Below, in pieces: positions 1-7,760 of a DNA stretch of 46,702 nucleotides (the stretch's first letter is position 1; each line of letters begins with the position of its first letter). Origin of the DNA: Oxalobacteraceae bacterium UBA6018 (GTDB taxonomy: Bacteria; Pseudomonadota; Gammaproteobacteria; Burkholderiales; Burkholderiaceae_D); contig DIZW01000127.1 of the NCBI GenBank assembly GCA_002428015.1, positions 1-46,702 of the forward strand. The letters are read 5' to 3'. The notes below the pieces were generated by a model. It was not told where the DNA came from and did no database searches. It was given only the letters and a program-made list of their open reading frames with translations. Position numbers and translations under genes: made by a program.

Positions 1-456
1 ACCGGTTACCCGCTGTACCGGACGCCACCGCCACCGCGGTCGACGCCGCCCCCGCCGCCACCGCCACCGCCGCGCTTTGAGAAGGTCACGCTGTCGGCCA
101 CCGAGCTGTTCGCGTTCAACAGCGCCACGCTGAACATGCCGCAGCCGCACCTGGACGAGATCGCCGCCGCGCTCACGGCCGACCCCAGCATCAACAACGT
201 CTCCATCAACGGCTACGCCGACCGGCTCGGATCGGCCAAGTACAACCTCAAGCTGTCGCAGCGGCGGGCCGAGGCGGTGCGTGACTATCTCATTTCCAAG
301 GGCATCGCACCGGAGCGCCTGAAAGCGCAAGGGATGGGCGAGGCCAATCCCGTGGTAACGTGCAACAACAAGCGCCGCGCCGACCTGATCAAGTGTCTCG
401 AGCCGAACCGCCGGGTCGAGGTCGAGCAGATCACGGTCGAGCGCAAGGTCGAGTAA
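1..456 (+). CDS. OmpA-family C-terminal domain protein (5' end outside window)
   Basis: The open frame runs from the first base to a TAA at 454-456, so the N-terminus lies outside the window. The visible part begins with a proline-rich linker (long Pro runs around residues 9-25). A peptidoglycan-binding OmpA C-terminal domain follows: a beta segment with FNSATL, the NGYADRLGSAKYN helix region, the LSQRRAEAVRDYL helix and a closing NRRVEVE. Such proteins sit in the outer membrane or are lipoproteins, and this domain binds peptidoglycan diaminopimelate through conserved Asp and Arg residues. The Pro linker suggests an N-terminal beta-barrel or lipoprotein anchor, which cannot be seen here. A hairpin with a T-run follows the stop. 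Confidence 0.9.
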   Translation, partial: TGYPLYRTPPPPRSTPPPPPPPPPRFEKVTLSATELFAFNSATLNMPQPHLDEIAAALTADPSINNVSINGYADRLGSAKYNLKLSQRRAEAVRDYLISKGIAPERLKAQGMGEANPVVTCNNKRRADLIKCLEPNRRVEVEQITVERKVE

Positions 457-542
457 GGAAGGCCGGGCCGGGCTGCCGCCTGGGCCGGCCGATCGCAGCG
501 AGCGTCGCGCGGGCACCGAGCAAGCGCATGACGCACAGGAGG

Positions 543-578
543 GTTGGCGCCGCCAGCGGCGCCAACCGACCATTTTTT
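543..578 (+). terminator. Probable intrinsic terminator after the OmpA-domain gene
   Basis: Perfect 11-bp inverted repeat GTTGGCGCCGC / GCGGCGCCAAC at 543-566, followed six bases later by six T residues (573-578). The gap between stem and T-run is longer than ideal. The T-run lies only a few bases before the ribosome-binding site of the next gene, so it may act as an attenuator. Confidence 0.5.
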
Positions 579-590
579 GAGGAGGGCGTT

Positions 591-1511
591 ATGTTGGAAT
601 CCAAGGAAAAATGGCAGCCATTTTCCACGCAGCTGGCGCAGGTGATGCGCTGCGCGGTCAGCGAATGGTTCGCGCACCGCGCCGCCAGCAAGGGTGCCGC
701 GCTGGCGTTTTACACACTGTTCTCGATCGCGCCTATCCTGGTGCTGGTGATCGCCATCGCCGGCTTCTTTTATGGCGCCGACGCCGCCCAGGGCCAGCTC
801 CTCGACGAGCTCAAGGGGCTGGTCGGGAGCCAGGGCGCCCAGGCGATCCAGCTGGTGCTGGCCGGCGCGCGCAACAAGGAAAGCGGGCTGTGGGCCACGC
901 TCATTGCTACTGCCCTCCTGCTGTTCGGCGCCACCAGCGTGTTTGCCGAACTCAAGGCCAGCCTGGACGAGATCTGGAACGTGCCCACGCCCAAGGACGT
1001 CACCTGGTGGGATACCGTGCGCACACGCCTGCTCTCGTTCGGCCTCATTCTCGTGCTGGCGTTCCTGCTGATGGTCTCGCTGGTAGTCAGCGCCGCCCTG
1101 GCGATTCTGCAGAACTATCTCAACGGCCTGTGGAAAGACGCGACCGTGCTGCTCTCGTGGGTGGCCTGGCTGATCAGCTTCTGCGTGATCGCGACCTTGT
1201 TCGGGGTGATCTACAAAATGCTGCCGCGCATCAGGTTGTCCTGGCGCGACGTCACCATCGGCGCCTTCGGCACGGCCGCCATGTTCACGGTCGGGAAATT
1301 CGCCATCGGCCTATACATCGGCAACAGCGGCGTCGCCAACAGCTTCGGCGCGGCCGGGTCGATGATCGCCCTGCTCCTGTGGGTGTATTACTCGGCGCAG
1401 ATCTTCTTCCTCGGCGCGGAATTCGCGCGCCAGTACGCGATTCAATTGGGGAGCTTGCGTAACAAATCCGATGCCGCCGTCGGCAACACCAAGGTGACCC
1501 GGATTCGTTAA
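591..1511 (+). CDS. YihY/BrkB family inner-membrane protein
   Basis: A 306-residue member of the YihY/BrkB family (PF03631; historically mislabelled ribonuclease BN). The N-terminus has a short amphipathic stretch, then GAALAFYTLFSIAP, the family's hallmark first membrane segment. About six hydrophobic segments follow, ending in LLLWVYYSAQIFFLGAEFARQYA, the conserved C-terminal motif. Start chosen at 591 because GGAGG lies eight bases upstream; the open frame extends further 5' but without family similarity. No biochemical activity is established for the family; a transport or envelope role is usually assumed. It is separated from the MFS gene downstream by an inserted hairpin element. Confidence 0.9.
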   Translation: MLESKEKWQPFSTQLAQVMRCAVSEWFAHRAASKGAALAFYTLFSIAPILVLVIAIAGFFYGADAAQGQLLDELKGLVGSQGAQAIQLVLAGARNKESGLWATLIATALLLFGATSVFAELKASLDEIWNVPTPKDVTWWDTVRTRLLSFGLILVLAFLLMVSLVVSAALAILQNYLNGLWKDATVLLSWVAWLISFCVIATLFGVIYKMLPRIRLSWRDVTIGAFGTAAMFTVGKFAIGLYIGNSGVANSFGAAGSMIALLLWVYYSAQIFFLGAEFARQYAIQLGSLRNKSDAAVGNTKVTRIR

Positions 1512-1570
1512 GCGCAGCGCGACTCGCTGAGCGCAGCGCAGCGCAGGCTGGCACCTGCCGGGACGGTATG

Positions 1571-1690
1571 GGAACCTCGGAAAACCGTAGCGAGCGGCGA
1601 AAAGTTTCGTCCGAGACGCGCAGCCGTACGGAGGTACGGCGAGCATCGCAGGGCGAAAATTTCGACGCGCAGTAGGTTTTTCGAGGTTCC
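1571..1690. mobile_element. MITE-like inverted-repeat element with 7-bp target duplication
   Basis: A 120-bp non-coding element that can fold end to end. The ends are GGAACCTCGGAAAACC (1571-1586) and GGTTTTTCGAGGTTCC (1675-1690), pairing with one mismatch. Inner arms around 1590-1612 and 1650-1670 pair imperfectly, and the tip is GCCGTAC (1623-1629) with GTACGGC (1634-1640) around a GGAG loop. It is flanked by the exact direct repeat CGGTATG (1564-1570 and 1691-1697), as expected of a target-site duplication. The right copy contains the ATG of the MFS gene, so the insertion struck and duplicated that start codon. Family name unknown to me. Confidence 0.75.
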
Positions 1691-1694
1691 CGGT

Positions 1695-2984
1695 ATGAAA
1701 GCACCTGAGAAGGAAGACCCGACCGGGACCGCCAACCCGCACGGCGGTAAGCCCGCCGGGACGGTGGCGCTTGGGCTGCGCGCCAACTGGCGGCAGTTCA
1801 GCCTGCTCGTGCTCGTCAATGCCTTCGTGGGGGCCATGGTCGGGATGGAGCGCAGCGTACTTCCCGCCCTGGCCGAGCAAGAATTCAAGCTCGTCGCGCG
1901 CACCGCCATCCTCACTTTCATCGTCGTGTTCGGTGTATCCAAGGCGTTGACGAATTATGTGGCCGGGCGCTGCGCAGATGCCTGGGGCCGCAAGCCGGTG
2001 CTGGTGGCCGGCTGGCTGATCGCCACGCCCGTGCCGTTTCTGCTCATGTGGGCGCCCTCGTGGAATTGGGTGTTGCTGGCCAATGCCTTGCTGGGGATCA
2101 GCCAAGGCTTCACCTGGTCGACCACGGTGATCATGAAAATCGACCTGGCCGGGCCGGCGAACCGCGGAGCGGCGATGGGCATCAATGAATTCGCCGGCTA
2201 TTGCGCGGTGGGCGCCGCGGCGCTGGCCACCGGCTGGATCGCCGCCCACTACGGCCTACGACCCCAGCCGTTCTATCCTGGCGTGGCGTTCGCCCTTGGC
2301 GGCTTGGCGTTGTCCGTGCTGGTGGTGCGCGAGACGCAGGGGCACGCGCACCTGGAAGCGGCCACGGCACCCACGCCGGGGACGGCCGACCGGCCTTCGC
2401 AGCGCAGGATCTTTTGGCAAGCCAGCGTGCGCGATCCCCACTTGTCGGCGATCAGCCAGGCCGGTCTCGTCAACAACCTCAACGACGGCATGGCATGGGG
2501 CTTATTTCCCCTCGTCTTCGCCGAGGCCGGCATGACGCTGACCGAGATCGGCGCGCTGGCCGCCCTGTATCCGGCCACCTGGGGGGTGTGCCAGCTGTTC
2601 ACCGGCGCCCTGTCCGACCGCATCGGCCGCAAAGGCTTGATCGTCGCGGGCATGTGGGTCCAGGCGCTCGGCATTGCGAGCATCGCGTCGGTCCGGTCGT
2701 TTGCCGGCTTCGCGCTGGGCGCCCTGCTCCTGGGCGTGGGCACGGCCATGGTCTACCCGACCTTGCTCGCCGCCATAGGCGACGTCGTCAATCCGGCCTG
2801 GCGTGCCTCGACGGTCGGGGTCTACCGTTTTTGGCGCGACCTTGGCTACGCCATCGGCGCCCTACTCTCGGGTATCGTTGCCGACCGTTACGGTGAGCTC
2901 GCCGCGCTGTGGGTGGTCGCTGGCATCACCGTCCTGTCGGGGGCGGTGGCCGCCGCGCGCATGCGCACAGCGCCGGCCAGGTGA
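1695..2984 (+). CDS. MFS transporter
   Basis: A 429-residue major facilitator superfamily permease with about twelve hydrophobic segments. Motif A appears after the second segment as GRCADAWGRKPVL and in the second half as LSDRIGRKGLI. The start at 1695 is the ATG within the right target-site duplication of the preceding hairpin element. GAGG at 1683-1686, inside the element's terminal arm, lies eight bases upstream and could serve as a ribosome-binding site. Codon 24 is a GTG and a possible alternative start, but the first membrane segment needs a start upstream of about residue 30. Substrate cannot be told from sequence; drug-efflux or sugar MFS families are possible. Confidence 0.9.
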   Translation: MKAPEKEDPTGTANPHGGKPAGTVALGLRANWRQFSLLVLVNAFVGAMVGMERSVLPALAEQEFKLVARTAILTFIVVFGVSKALTNYVAGRCADAWGRKPVLVAGWLIATPVPFLLMWAPSWNWVLLANALLGISQGFTWSTTVIMKIDLAGPANRGAAMGINEFAGYCAVGAAALATGWIAAHYGLRPQPFYPGVAFALGGLALSVLVVRETQGHAHLEAATAPTPGTADRPSQRRIFWQASVRDPHLSAISQAGLVNNLNDGMAWGLFPLVFAEAGMTLTEIGALAALYPATWGVCQLFTGALSDRIGRKGLIVAGMWVQALGIASIASVRSFAGFALGALLLGVGTAMVYPTLLAAIGDVVNPAWRASTVGVYRFWRDLGYAIGALLSGIVADRYGELAALWVVAGITVLSGAVAAARMRTAPAR

Positions 2985-3028
2985 CCGCGGGTGCGGCCGC
3001 GCGCGCCGCAACGGCGCGCTCCCGCTCC

Positions 3029-4264
3029 CTACTCGCCCAGCAGTTCAGCCAGCACTTCCATGCCCTCGACGCGCTCGGCCACGACCTTGATCATCACCAC
3101 CACGGGCACGCCGAGCAGCAAGCCCCACATGCCCCACAACCAGCCCCAGAACAGCAGGCTCACGAACACGGCGGCGGGATTCATCTTGGCGATCTTGCCG
3201 GTCATCCAGGTGGCGATCACGGTGCCGACCAGGGTGGCGATGGCCAGCGAGATGCCCGCCACCAGCACCACCATGCGCAGCGATTCGAACTGCATGAACG
3301 CGACCAGGCCGGTAGCGACGGTGATCAGCAGCGGGCCGAAATACGGCATGATGTGCATCATCCCGGCGAAGATGGCCCAGGCGCCTGCGTTCTCCAGGCC
3401 AATCGCGCGCAATGCCACCCACATCAGCAAGGCCAGCAGGGTGTTGGTCACCAGTAGCATGAACATGTAATTCTGGATCGAGCTGTTGATGTCGTCGAGA
3501 ATGTGTACGGTGACCTTCTTGCGGCTTAGCGACGGCCCCGTCAGCTTGACCAGCTTGCGCTTGAAGGTGTCGCCCGCGAGCAGCAAGAAGAACACGAGGA
3601 AGACCACCATCGTGGCCTGGGTCGCGAAGCTCATCAAGCCCATCGAGCCGGCCAGCACCCAGTCCATGACCCGGAACGAACTGCCGCCCTGCGCTGGCGC
3701 GGGCGCAGGCGCGCGCCGCGCCGGACGCCGGCTGTCGGTGCCGCCGGCGGTGGCCTGCTCGATGCGGGTCGCGGCGGCCTGCACCTGGGCGATCGTGCTT
3801 GGCTGCCCATCGCCGCTGTTGGTCAGCAGCCGCGTGACCTTCTCCGTAATGCGCGGCAAGTCATCGATGATGTTGAAGAACTCGTCCTGCACGCGGTTGA
3901 TCACCCCGCCCATCACCGCCAGGATCGCCACCGTCACGAGCGTGGCGCCGATGACGCGCTTGATATGCAGGCGTTCCAGCCACATCACGAGCGGGTTCAG
4001 TGTGTAGGCGATGAAAATGCCGAGCAGCAGCGGCACCGTGAATTTTTGCGACCATTGCAGCGCCCACACGAAGGTGACGGTGGCGATGATGCCCAGCGCC
4101 AGGCCGCGCGCGTTGACATGGACCGGGATGCGCAGGCCGGGATTGGACGGCTGCGCCATCGGATCGCCGGGGTCCGGCGAGGGAGACAGCGCCGGCGTGG
4201 TCGCCGCAATGTCCATTGGAGGAATGTCGGAAGGCGCTGCCGGTCCTGGTTCTGCGAGCTGCAT
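3029..4264 (-). CDS. AI-2E family transporter
   Basis: A 411-residue polytopic membrane protein of the AI-2E exporter/permease family (PF01594; E. coli TqsA, PerM, YdiK). An N-terminal cytoplasmic tail of about 45 residues precedes the first membrane segment. Typical family features are FTVPLLLGIFIAYTLNPLV early on, a long central soluble region with an Arg/Ala/Pro-rich insertion (RRPARRAPAPAPAQ), and a C-terminal block containing PYFGPLL and FWGWLWGMWGLLLGVPVVV. Transport of autoinducer-2 is established only for a few members; others act as ion antiporters, so the substrate here is open. It is convergent with the MFS gene. The start has only a weak GAGA ribosome site. Confidence 0.9.
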   Translation of the reverse strand: MQLAEPGPAAPSDIPPMDIAATTPALSPSPDPGDPMAQPSNPGLRIPVHVNARGLALGIIATVTFVWALQWSQKFTVPLLLGIFIAYTLNPLVMWLERLHIKRVIGATLVTVAILAVMGGVINRVQDEFFNIIDDLPRITEKVTRLLTNSGDGQPSTIAQVQAAATRIEQATAGGTDSRRPARRAPAPAPAQGGSSFRVMDWVLAGSMGLMSFATQATMVVFLVFFLLLAGDTFKRKLVKLTGPSLSRKKVTVHILDDINSSIQNYMFMLLVTNTLLALLMWVALRAIGLENAGAWAIFAGMMHIMPYFGPLLITVATGLVAFMQFESLRMVVLVAGISLAIATLVGTVIATWMTGKIAKMNPAAVFVSLLFWGWLWGMWGLLLGVPVVVMIKVVAERVEGMEVLAELLGE

Positions 4265-4303
4265 GGTGTTCTCTATTGAAAAGTTGTCGGCGGACGAAAG
4301 GCT

Positions 4304-4328
4304 AAAAAAAACCGGCCACGCAGGCCGG
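4304..4328 (-). terminator. Intrinsic terminator of the BON lipoprotein gene
   Basis: On the minus strand, CCGGCC and GGCCGG (4312-4317 and 4323-4328) form a stem with a five-base loop. It is followed by eight T residues (A run at 4304-4311 on the plus strand). It lies directly downstream of the BON gene stop and upstream of the AI-2E start. Confidence 0.8.
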
Positions 4329-4351
4329 CACTGGACGGTCCGCCTGCGCTA

Positions 4352-4666
4352 TTACTTCACGCGCACGTCGTTCTTGACCGATACTACACCCTTCACACCG
4401 CGGGCAATCTCAGCCGCTTTCACAGCGTCGGCCGGGTTGGCAACGAAGCCGGACAACTGGACATCACCCTTGAAGGTTTCAACATTGATTTCCGACGCTT
4501 TCAGGGTTGGCTCGTTGAAGATCGATGCCTTCACCTTGGCCGTGATGACGCTGTCGTCGACGTATTCGCCGGTACCTTCGCGGGTCGGGGTCGAAGCGCA
4601 GCCGACCATGGTGGCAACCAGGGATGCGGCAAACAGCATGGTCGAGAGGCGTTGTGCGAGTTTCAT
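4352..4666 (-). CDS. BON-domain lipoprotein
   Basis: A 104-residue periplasmic or outer-membrane lipoprotein. A signal peptide with lipobox MVGC is followed by one BON domain: YVDDSVITAKVKASIF, ASEINVETFKGDVQLSGFV and the closing VKGVVSVKNDVRV. BON domains (OsmY, DolP) bind phospholipid surfaces and are tied to envelope stability and osmotic stress. Start at 4666 chosen for the lipobox and the AAGGAG site upstream; the frame stays open further 5'. A close paralogue lies at 13827-14138. It follows the Cys-repeat protein gene by 95 bp and is probably co-transcribed with it from the palindrome promoter near 5400. A terminator follows. Confidence 0.92.
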   Translation of the reverse strand: MKLAQRLSTMLFAASLVATMVGCASTPTREGTGEYVDDSVITAKVKASIFNEPTLKASEINVETFKGDVQLSGFVANPADAVKAAEIARGVKGVVSVKNDVRVK

Positions 4667-4761
4667 GGTGGACTCCTTGTTAGTTAATGGGCGCTCAAAA
4701 TGAGCAAGGCGGCAATCCGCCCGCGGTGCTACGGAACTGCGGTACGACTGATCGTTGCTGC

Positions 4762-5319
4762 TTACTTCGCGTAGTCCGCCTTGGCGGCCGCCACGCAATT
4801 GTCTTTGGCCCCGCCGGCGAACGCGTCGCATTTTTCCCGCGCCACCTTGTATTCGGCGGCGCGCTTGTCGTCGCGCGCGTCATTGCGCGCCTCGATGGCT
4901 TTTTTGTCGGCTTTGGCGTCGGCCTGGGTGGCGACCAGCGTCGCCTTGGCCTGGCTGACGCACACGTCCTTGTCATTGCCGGTCAGCGCGGCGCACTTGG
5001 CCTTGTCACGCGCATACAGGGCGTCGGCGATCTTCAGGCGCGACTGCGTGTAGGCCTTGAGCGTGTTGCGGTAGTACGCTTCGGCCTCCTGTTCGGCGCG
5101 GATGCGCGCCGCGTTCGCTTCGGCCAGGCACACGTCCTTGGGATTGCCGGTGATGCCCTCGCACTGGGCGCGCGCCGCCTTGTAGGTCACGGACGCCTGT
5201 TCCTTCGCTTGCACATAGGCGGCCTTGGCTTCGGCCGAGGGCGCGCTCGCTTGCGCCGTTCCCGCCACCAGGCCGGCAAGGGCGACACTGAATATCATAG
5301 GCTTGATGCGGTACGTCAT
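4762..5319 (-). CDS. Exported Ala-rich protein with three Cys-pair repeats
   Basis: A 185-residue protein with a signal peptide cleaved near TAQASA. The mature part is almost wholly helical and Ala/Lys/Glu-rich. It holds three repeats of the pattern Cys-x7/8-Cys with a Gly-x-x-Lys-Asp core: QCEGITGNPKDVC, KCAALTGNDKDVC and KCDAFAGGAKDNC. Each is followed by an Ala-rich helix, suggesting three disulfide-pinned helical hairpins. I do not recognise a characterised family; similar proteins are usually left hypothetical. A GGAG site lies upstream of the ATG. The gene is preceded by a palindrome/-10 promoter and followed by the BON lipoprotein gene. The protein at 6128-6535 carries one related Cys pair. 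Confidence 0.8.
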   Translation of the reverse strand: MTYRIKPMIFSVALAGLVAGTAQASAPSAEAKAAYVQAKEQASVTYKAARAQCEGITGNPKDVCLAEANAARIRAEQEAEAYYRNTLKAYTQSRLKIADALYARDKAKCAALTGNDKDVCVSQAKATLVATQADAKADKKAIEARNDARDDKRAAEYKVAREKCDAFAGGAKDNCVAAAKADYAK

Positions 5320-5378
5320 ACGTTAATCTCCAGTCGGTTTGCGCGGCGTCGATGGAGCGGACCGCCGGCATAGCTAAC

Positions 5379-5420
5379 GTTGTACCGGACCTGCCGCCGG
5401 CCTTCTGTACGCTGGCGAAC
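5379..5420 (-). promoter_or_regulatory. GTNCG-N4-CGNAC palindrome promoter (Cys-repeat protein/BON unit)
   Basis: On the minus strand GTTCG-CCAG-CGTAC (5407-5420) is followed by a -10-like TACAAC (5384-5379). The first base of that hexamer lies 29.5 bp from the palindrome centre. Predicted transcription start is near 5372, about 50 bases before the start codon at 5319. It is one of eight such sites in the window. Confidence 0.6.
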
Positions 5421-5480
5421 ATTGTATTTATTTGTCTCGAATTCTCCACAAACGGGGCTTGCCGGGGTATTCAGGCGCAT

Positions 5481-5522
5481 GTGCGGCAGCGCACAGACAG
5501 CACCGCATCTCGTGACTACTCT
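5481..5522 (+). promoter_or_regulatory. GTNCG-N4-CGNAC palindrome promoter (glycine-zipper lipoprotein)
   Basis: GTGCG-GCAG-CGCAC (5481-5494) with a -10-like TACTCT at 5517-5522, 29.5 bp from the centre. Predicted start near 5529, about 23 bases before the ATG at 5552. It lies back to back with the site at 5407-5420, the centres being 74 bp apart. Confidence 0.6.
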
Positions 5523-5551
5523 GACATCACACTTTTGCTAAGGAGAATAAA

Positions 5552-6016
5552 ATGAATGCGACTCGCACCATTGCAGCTATCGTCGTTGCCAGCACCGCCG
5601 TATTGAGCGGTTGCGCCAGCACCTCGACCTCGCCATATAACAGCCCGTCCAACACTGGCTACAATACTTCCGGCGCCACCATGGGCTATGGCACGATCGA
5701 TTCGATCCAGGTCGTGCGCGCTCCGGGCCAGACCAGCGGCGCGGGTGCTGTCATCGGCGGCCTGGTCGGCGCGCTGGCCGGTAACCAGGTCGGCAGCGGC
5801 ACTGGCCGCACCGCCGCGACCGTGGCCGGCGCCGTCGGTGGCGCGGCAATCGGCAACAAGGTCGAAAGCAACCGCGCCCAGAATGGCCAGGACCAGTACC
5901 AGATCAGCGTCCGCCTGGACAATGGCGACTACCGCACTGTGACCCAGGATAGCGTGTACGACCTGCGCGTGGGCAACCGCGTGCGCATCGTCGACGGCCG
6001 CGTGTACCGCTACTGA
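5552..6016 (+). CDS. Glycine-zipper outer-membrane lipoprotein (SlyB/Pcp-like)
   Basis: A 154-residue lipoprotein with lipobox LSGC near residue 21. A Ser/Thr/Asn-rich linker leads to a glycine-zipper 2TM segment (GAGAVIGGLVGALAGNQVG and GAVGGAAIGNKV). A C-terminal beta domain with YQISVRLDNGDYRTV and NRVRIVDGRVYRY follows. This is the SlyB/Pcp architecture; SlyB forms rings around outer-membrane proteins under envelope stress in enterobacteria. AAGGAG precedes the ATG. Paralogous architecture is found at 17086-17796, which has a membrane anchor in place of a lipobox. It is expressed from the palindrome promoter at 5481-5522, possibly with the next gene. Confidence 0.92.
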   Translation: MNATRTIAAIVVASTAVLSGCASTSTSPYNSPSNTGYNTSGATMGYGTIDSIQVVRAPGQTSGAGAVIGGLVGALAGNQVGSGTGRTAATVAGAVGGAAIGNKVESNRAQNGQDQYQISVRLDNGDYRTVTQDSVYDLRVGNRVRIVDGRVYRY

Positions 6017-6127
6017 TCTGCGCGCAACAAGCAACCGGGAACGGGTCCTGAGGGCCGCATTGACGGCCACTAGCGCCCGCTTCCGCCTGGAAGCCCCCCC
6101 CATGCCTGTACGTCGAGGAGAACTGTC

Positions 6128-6535
6128 ATGCGACCGACTGCCACCCTGCTTCGCCGCGCCGCCATCGGCGCCTGTACCTTGATGCTGTCGCTCGGCGCGC
6201 TGGCCCAGGAGCCGCCCGCCGCCACCGCCGCCTCGGCCAATGCGCCGGCGCCGCAAAGCGTCGAGTCATCCGACCAGAACGTGCCGCCGGCGGTCGCCCA
6301 CAAGCAGGCCGCCGAAATTGCCCGAGGCGATCCGGCGCGCTGGTCGCGCGAGGACTTCAGCGACGCCGCGCGTGTCGCCAACCTGCGCAAGGAAATCGGT
6401 GCGGCCCTGCAGGAATCCCAGGGTGCGTGCCGCAGCCAGCCGAAAGCCGAACGCGCGGCCTGCATGAAGCAGGCACGCGACACCTACCAGCAGGACATGG
6501 CCGCGCTGCGCGCCCAGATCGCGGCGGGCCGCTAA
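6128..6535 (+). CDS. Small exported protein, unknown function
   Basis: A 135-residue protein with a signal peptide (about 26 residues, ending ALAQ), an Ala/Pro-rich stretch, and a helical C-terminal part. That part has one Cys pair, ACRSQPKAERAACMKQARD, resembling the repeated Cys pairs of the protein at 4762-5319. I do not recognise a family. GAGGAG stands eight bases before the ATG. It follows the glycine-zipper lipoprotein by 111 bp on the same strand. The last 23 coding bases recur just downstream (see 6511-6583). Confidence 0.75.
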   Translation: MRPTATLLRRAAIGACTLMLSLGALAQEPPAATAASANAPAPQSVESSDQNVPPAVAHKQAAEIARGDPARWSREDFSDAARVANLRKEIGAALQESQGACRSQPKAERAACMKQARDTYQQDMAALRAQIAAGR

Positions 6536-6583
6536 GGCCGCAGCCGCTATTGTCGGCGATCGCCCAGATCGCGGCGGGCCGCT
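6511..6583. repeat. 23-bp direct repeat spanning a gene end
   Basis: CGCCCAGATCGCGGCGGGCC plus GCT occurs at 6511-6533, where it encodes the last codons of the preceding gene, and again exactly 50 bp later at 6561-6583, where it is non-coding and followed by TGA. It looks like a partial duplication of the gene's 3' end. Confidence 0.8.
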
Positions 6584-6599
6584 GAGCCCCCAACGGCCG

Positions 6600-7760
6600 C
6601 TACGCGCGGCGCTTGCCCGGATGGGCCGCGTCTCGCCGCGGCGGCAACTCGTGCACCACGACCGCGGTGTCCTCCGCCACCAGGCGCAGCCAGCCGGCAT
6701 GGCGCAGCGCGCGCATGGCGTCCTTGTAGCCCTGGTCCCAGCGCCACTCGATCGACCCCTTTGAGAAATTGACGTCCTTGGCGGCCATATGCCAGTCGCG
6801 CCCGGAATACGGCAGGCGCACGATGTGCATGGTCGAATCGCAGCCGAGAGAGGCCAGCTCGCGCTCGTCGTCGGGCGTGCGTTCGCCCGGCGGCAGGCGC
6901 GCGTACAGCTCGCGCAATTTGTGCTGCAGCGCGTGGGTCGAGATGTAGTCGTCGATGTGGCGCTTCGAACGCGAGGCGAAGGTGACGTCCTTCTGGCGCG
7001 TCTGCACTTCGTCCAGCGTGTGCGGCTCCTCGCCGGTGGCGCTCCACAGGTCCACCATGAAGCACAAGGTATCGGCCGCGCTCAGCTCGGCGAGCACCGA
7101 CTCGAGCGGCGTGTTCGAGTACAGGCCGCCGTCCCAGTACAGCTCGCCGTCGATGCGCACCGGCGGGAAAGCCGGCGGCAGGCTGCCGCTGGCGCGCACG
7201 TGGTCCGCCGTCAGGTGGCCGTTGCGGCTGTCGAAGTGGGCCAGCTCGCCGGTGCGCACATTGACGGCGTTGACGGTCAGGCGCATGCCGCCGGAGGCGT
7301 TCAAGTAATCGAAATCGACCAGCTCGTTCAGGGTATCGTGCAACGGCGCCGTGTTGTAGAACGAGGCCTGCTCGGGCGGTACCTCCATCCCGAACGGAAA
7401 GCCGCTGAAGTAGCGCGGTGAAAAAAATCCCGGCGCGCCGCGCATCACGGTGTCGATCGTGTTGAGCCAGATGGCCGAGCGGCGTTCCGTGTCGGTGACG
7501 CGATTCATGTCGACGTTGTCGGGATGCGAGACGCGGTCCCAGAACGCCTTGACCCGGTGCAGGCGATTGGCCTTCTCGTTGCCCGCGATGAGGGCGGCAT
7601 TGATGGCGCCGATCGAGGTGCCGACGATCCAGTCGGGCACCAGGTCGTGCTCGTGCAAAGCCTGGTACACCCCGGCCTGGTAGGCCCCCAGGGCGCCGCC
7701 GCCTTGCAGCACCAGGACGATGCGGATGTTGTGTGGATTGAGCTTGTTAATGACAGTCAT
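6600..7760 (-). CDS. Patatin-like phospholipase with DUF3734 domain
   Basis: A 386-residue cytoplasmic protein of the patatin lipase fold. The oxyanion motif GGGALGAYQAG is at residues 20-30, the nucleophile elbow GTSIG with Ser49 is intact, and the catalytic Asp occurs in YWDGGLYSNTP near residue 210. The C-terminal third (KRHIDDYISTHALQHKLREL, then SKGSIEWRWDQGYKDAMRAL) matches the DUF3734 extension found in proteobacterial members. In the family it hydrolyses acyl ester bonds of phospholipids or related lipids; its true substrate here is unknown. The unusually long leader region (7761-8152) has a TATACT -10-like hexamer at 7790-7795. It stands alone on this strand. Confidence 0.92.
   Translation of the reverse strand: MTVINKLNPHNIRIVLVLQGGGALGAYQAGVYQALHEHDLVPDWIVGTSIGAINAALIAGNEKANRLHRVKAFWDRVSHPDNVDMNRVTDTERRSAIWLNTIDTVMRGAPGFFSPRYFSGFPFGMEVPPEQASFYNTAPLHDTLNELVDFDYLNASGGMRLTVNAVNVRTGELAHFDSRNGHLTADHVRASGSLPPAFPPVRIDGELYWDGGLYSNTPLESVLAELSAADTLCFMVDLWSATGEEPHTLDEVQTRQKDVTFASRSKRHIDDYISTHALQHKLRELYARLPPGERTPDDERELASLGCDSTMHIVRLPYSGRDWHMAAKDVNFSKGSIEWRWDQGYKDAMRALRHAGWLRLVAEDTAVVVHELPPRRDAAHPGKRRA

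Noticed and set aside
4693..4705. GCTCA-AAA-TGAGC dyad in the leader of the BON gene as an operator
   Set aside because: Only five-base arms, no promoter elements around it, and the gene is better explained as second in the operon starting near 5372.
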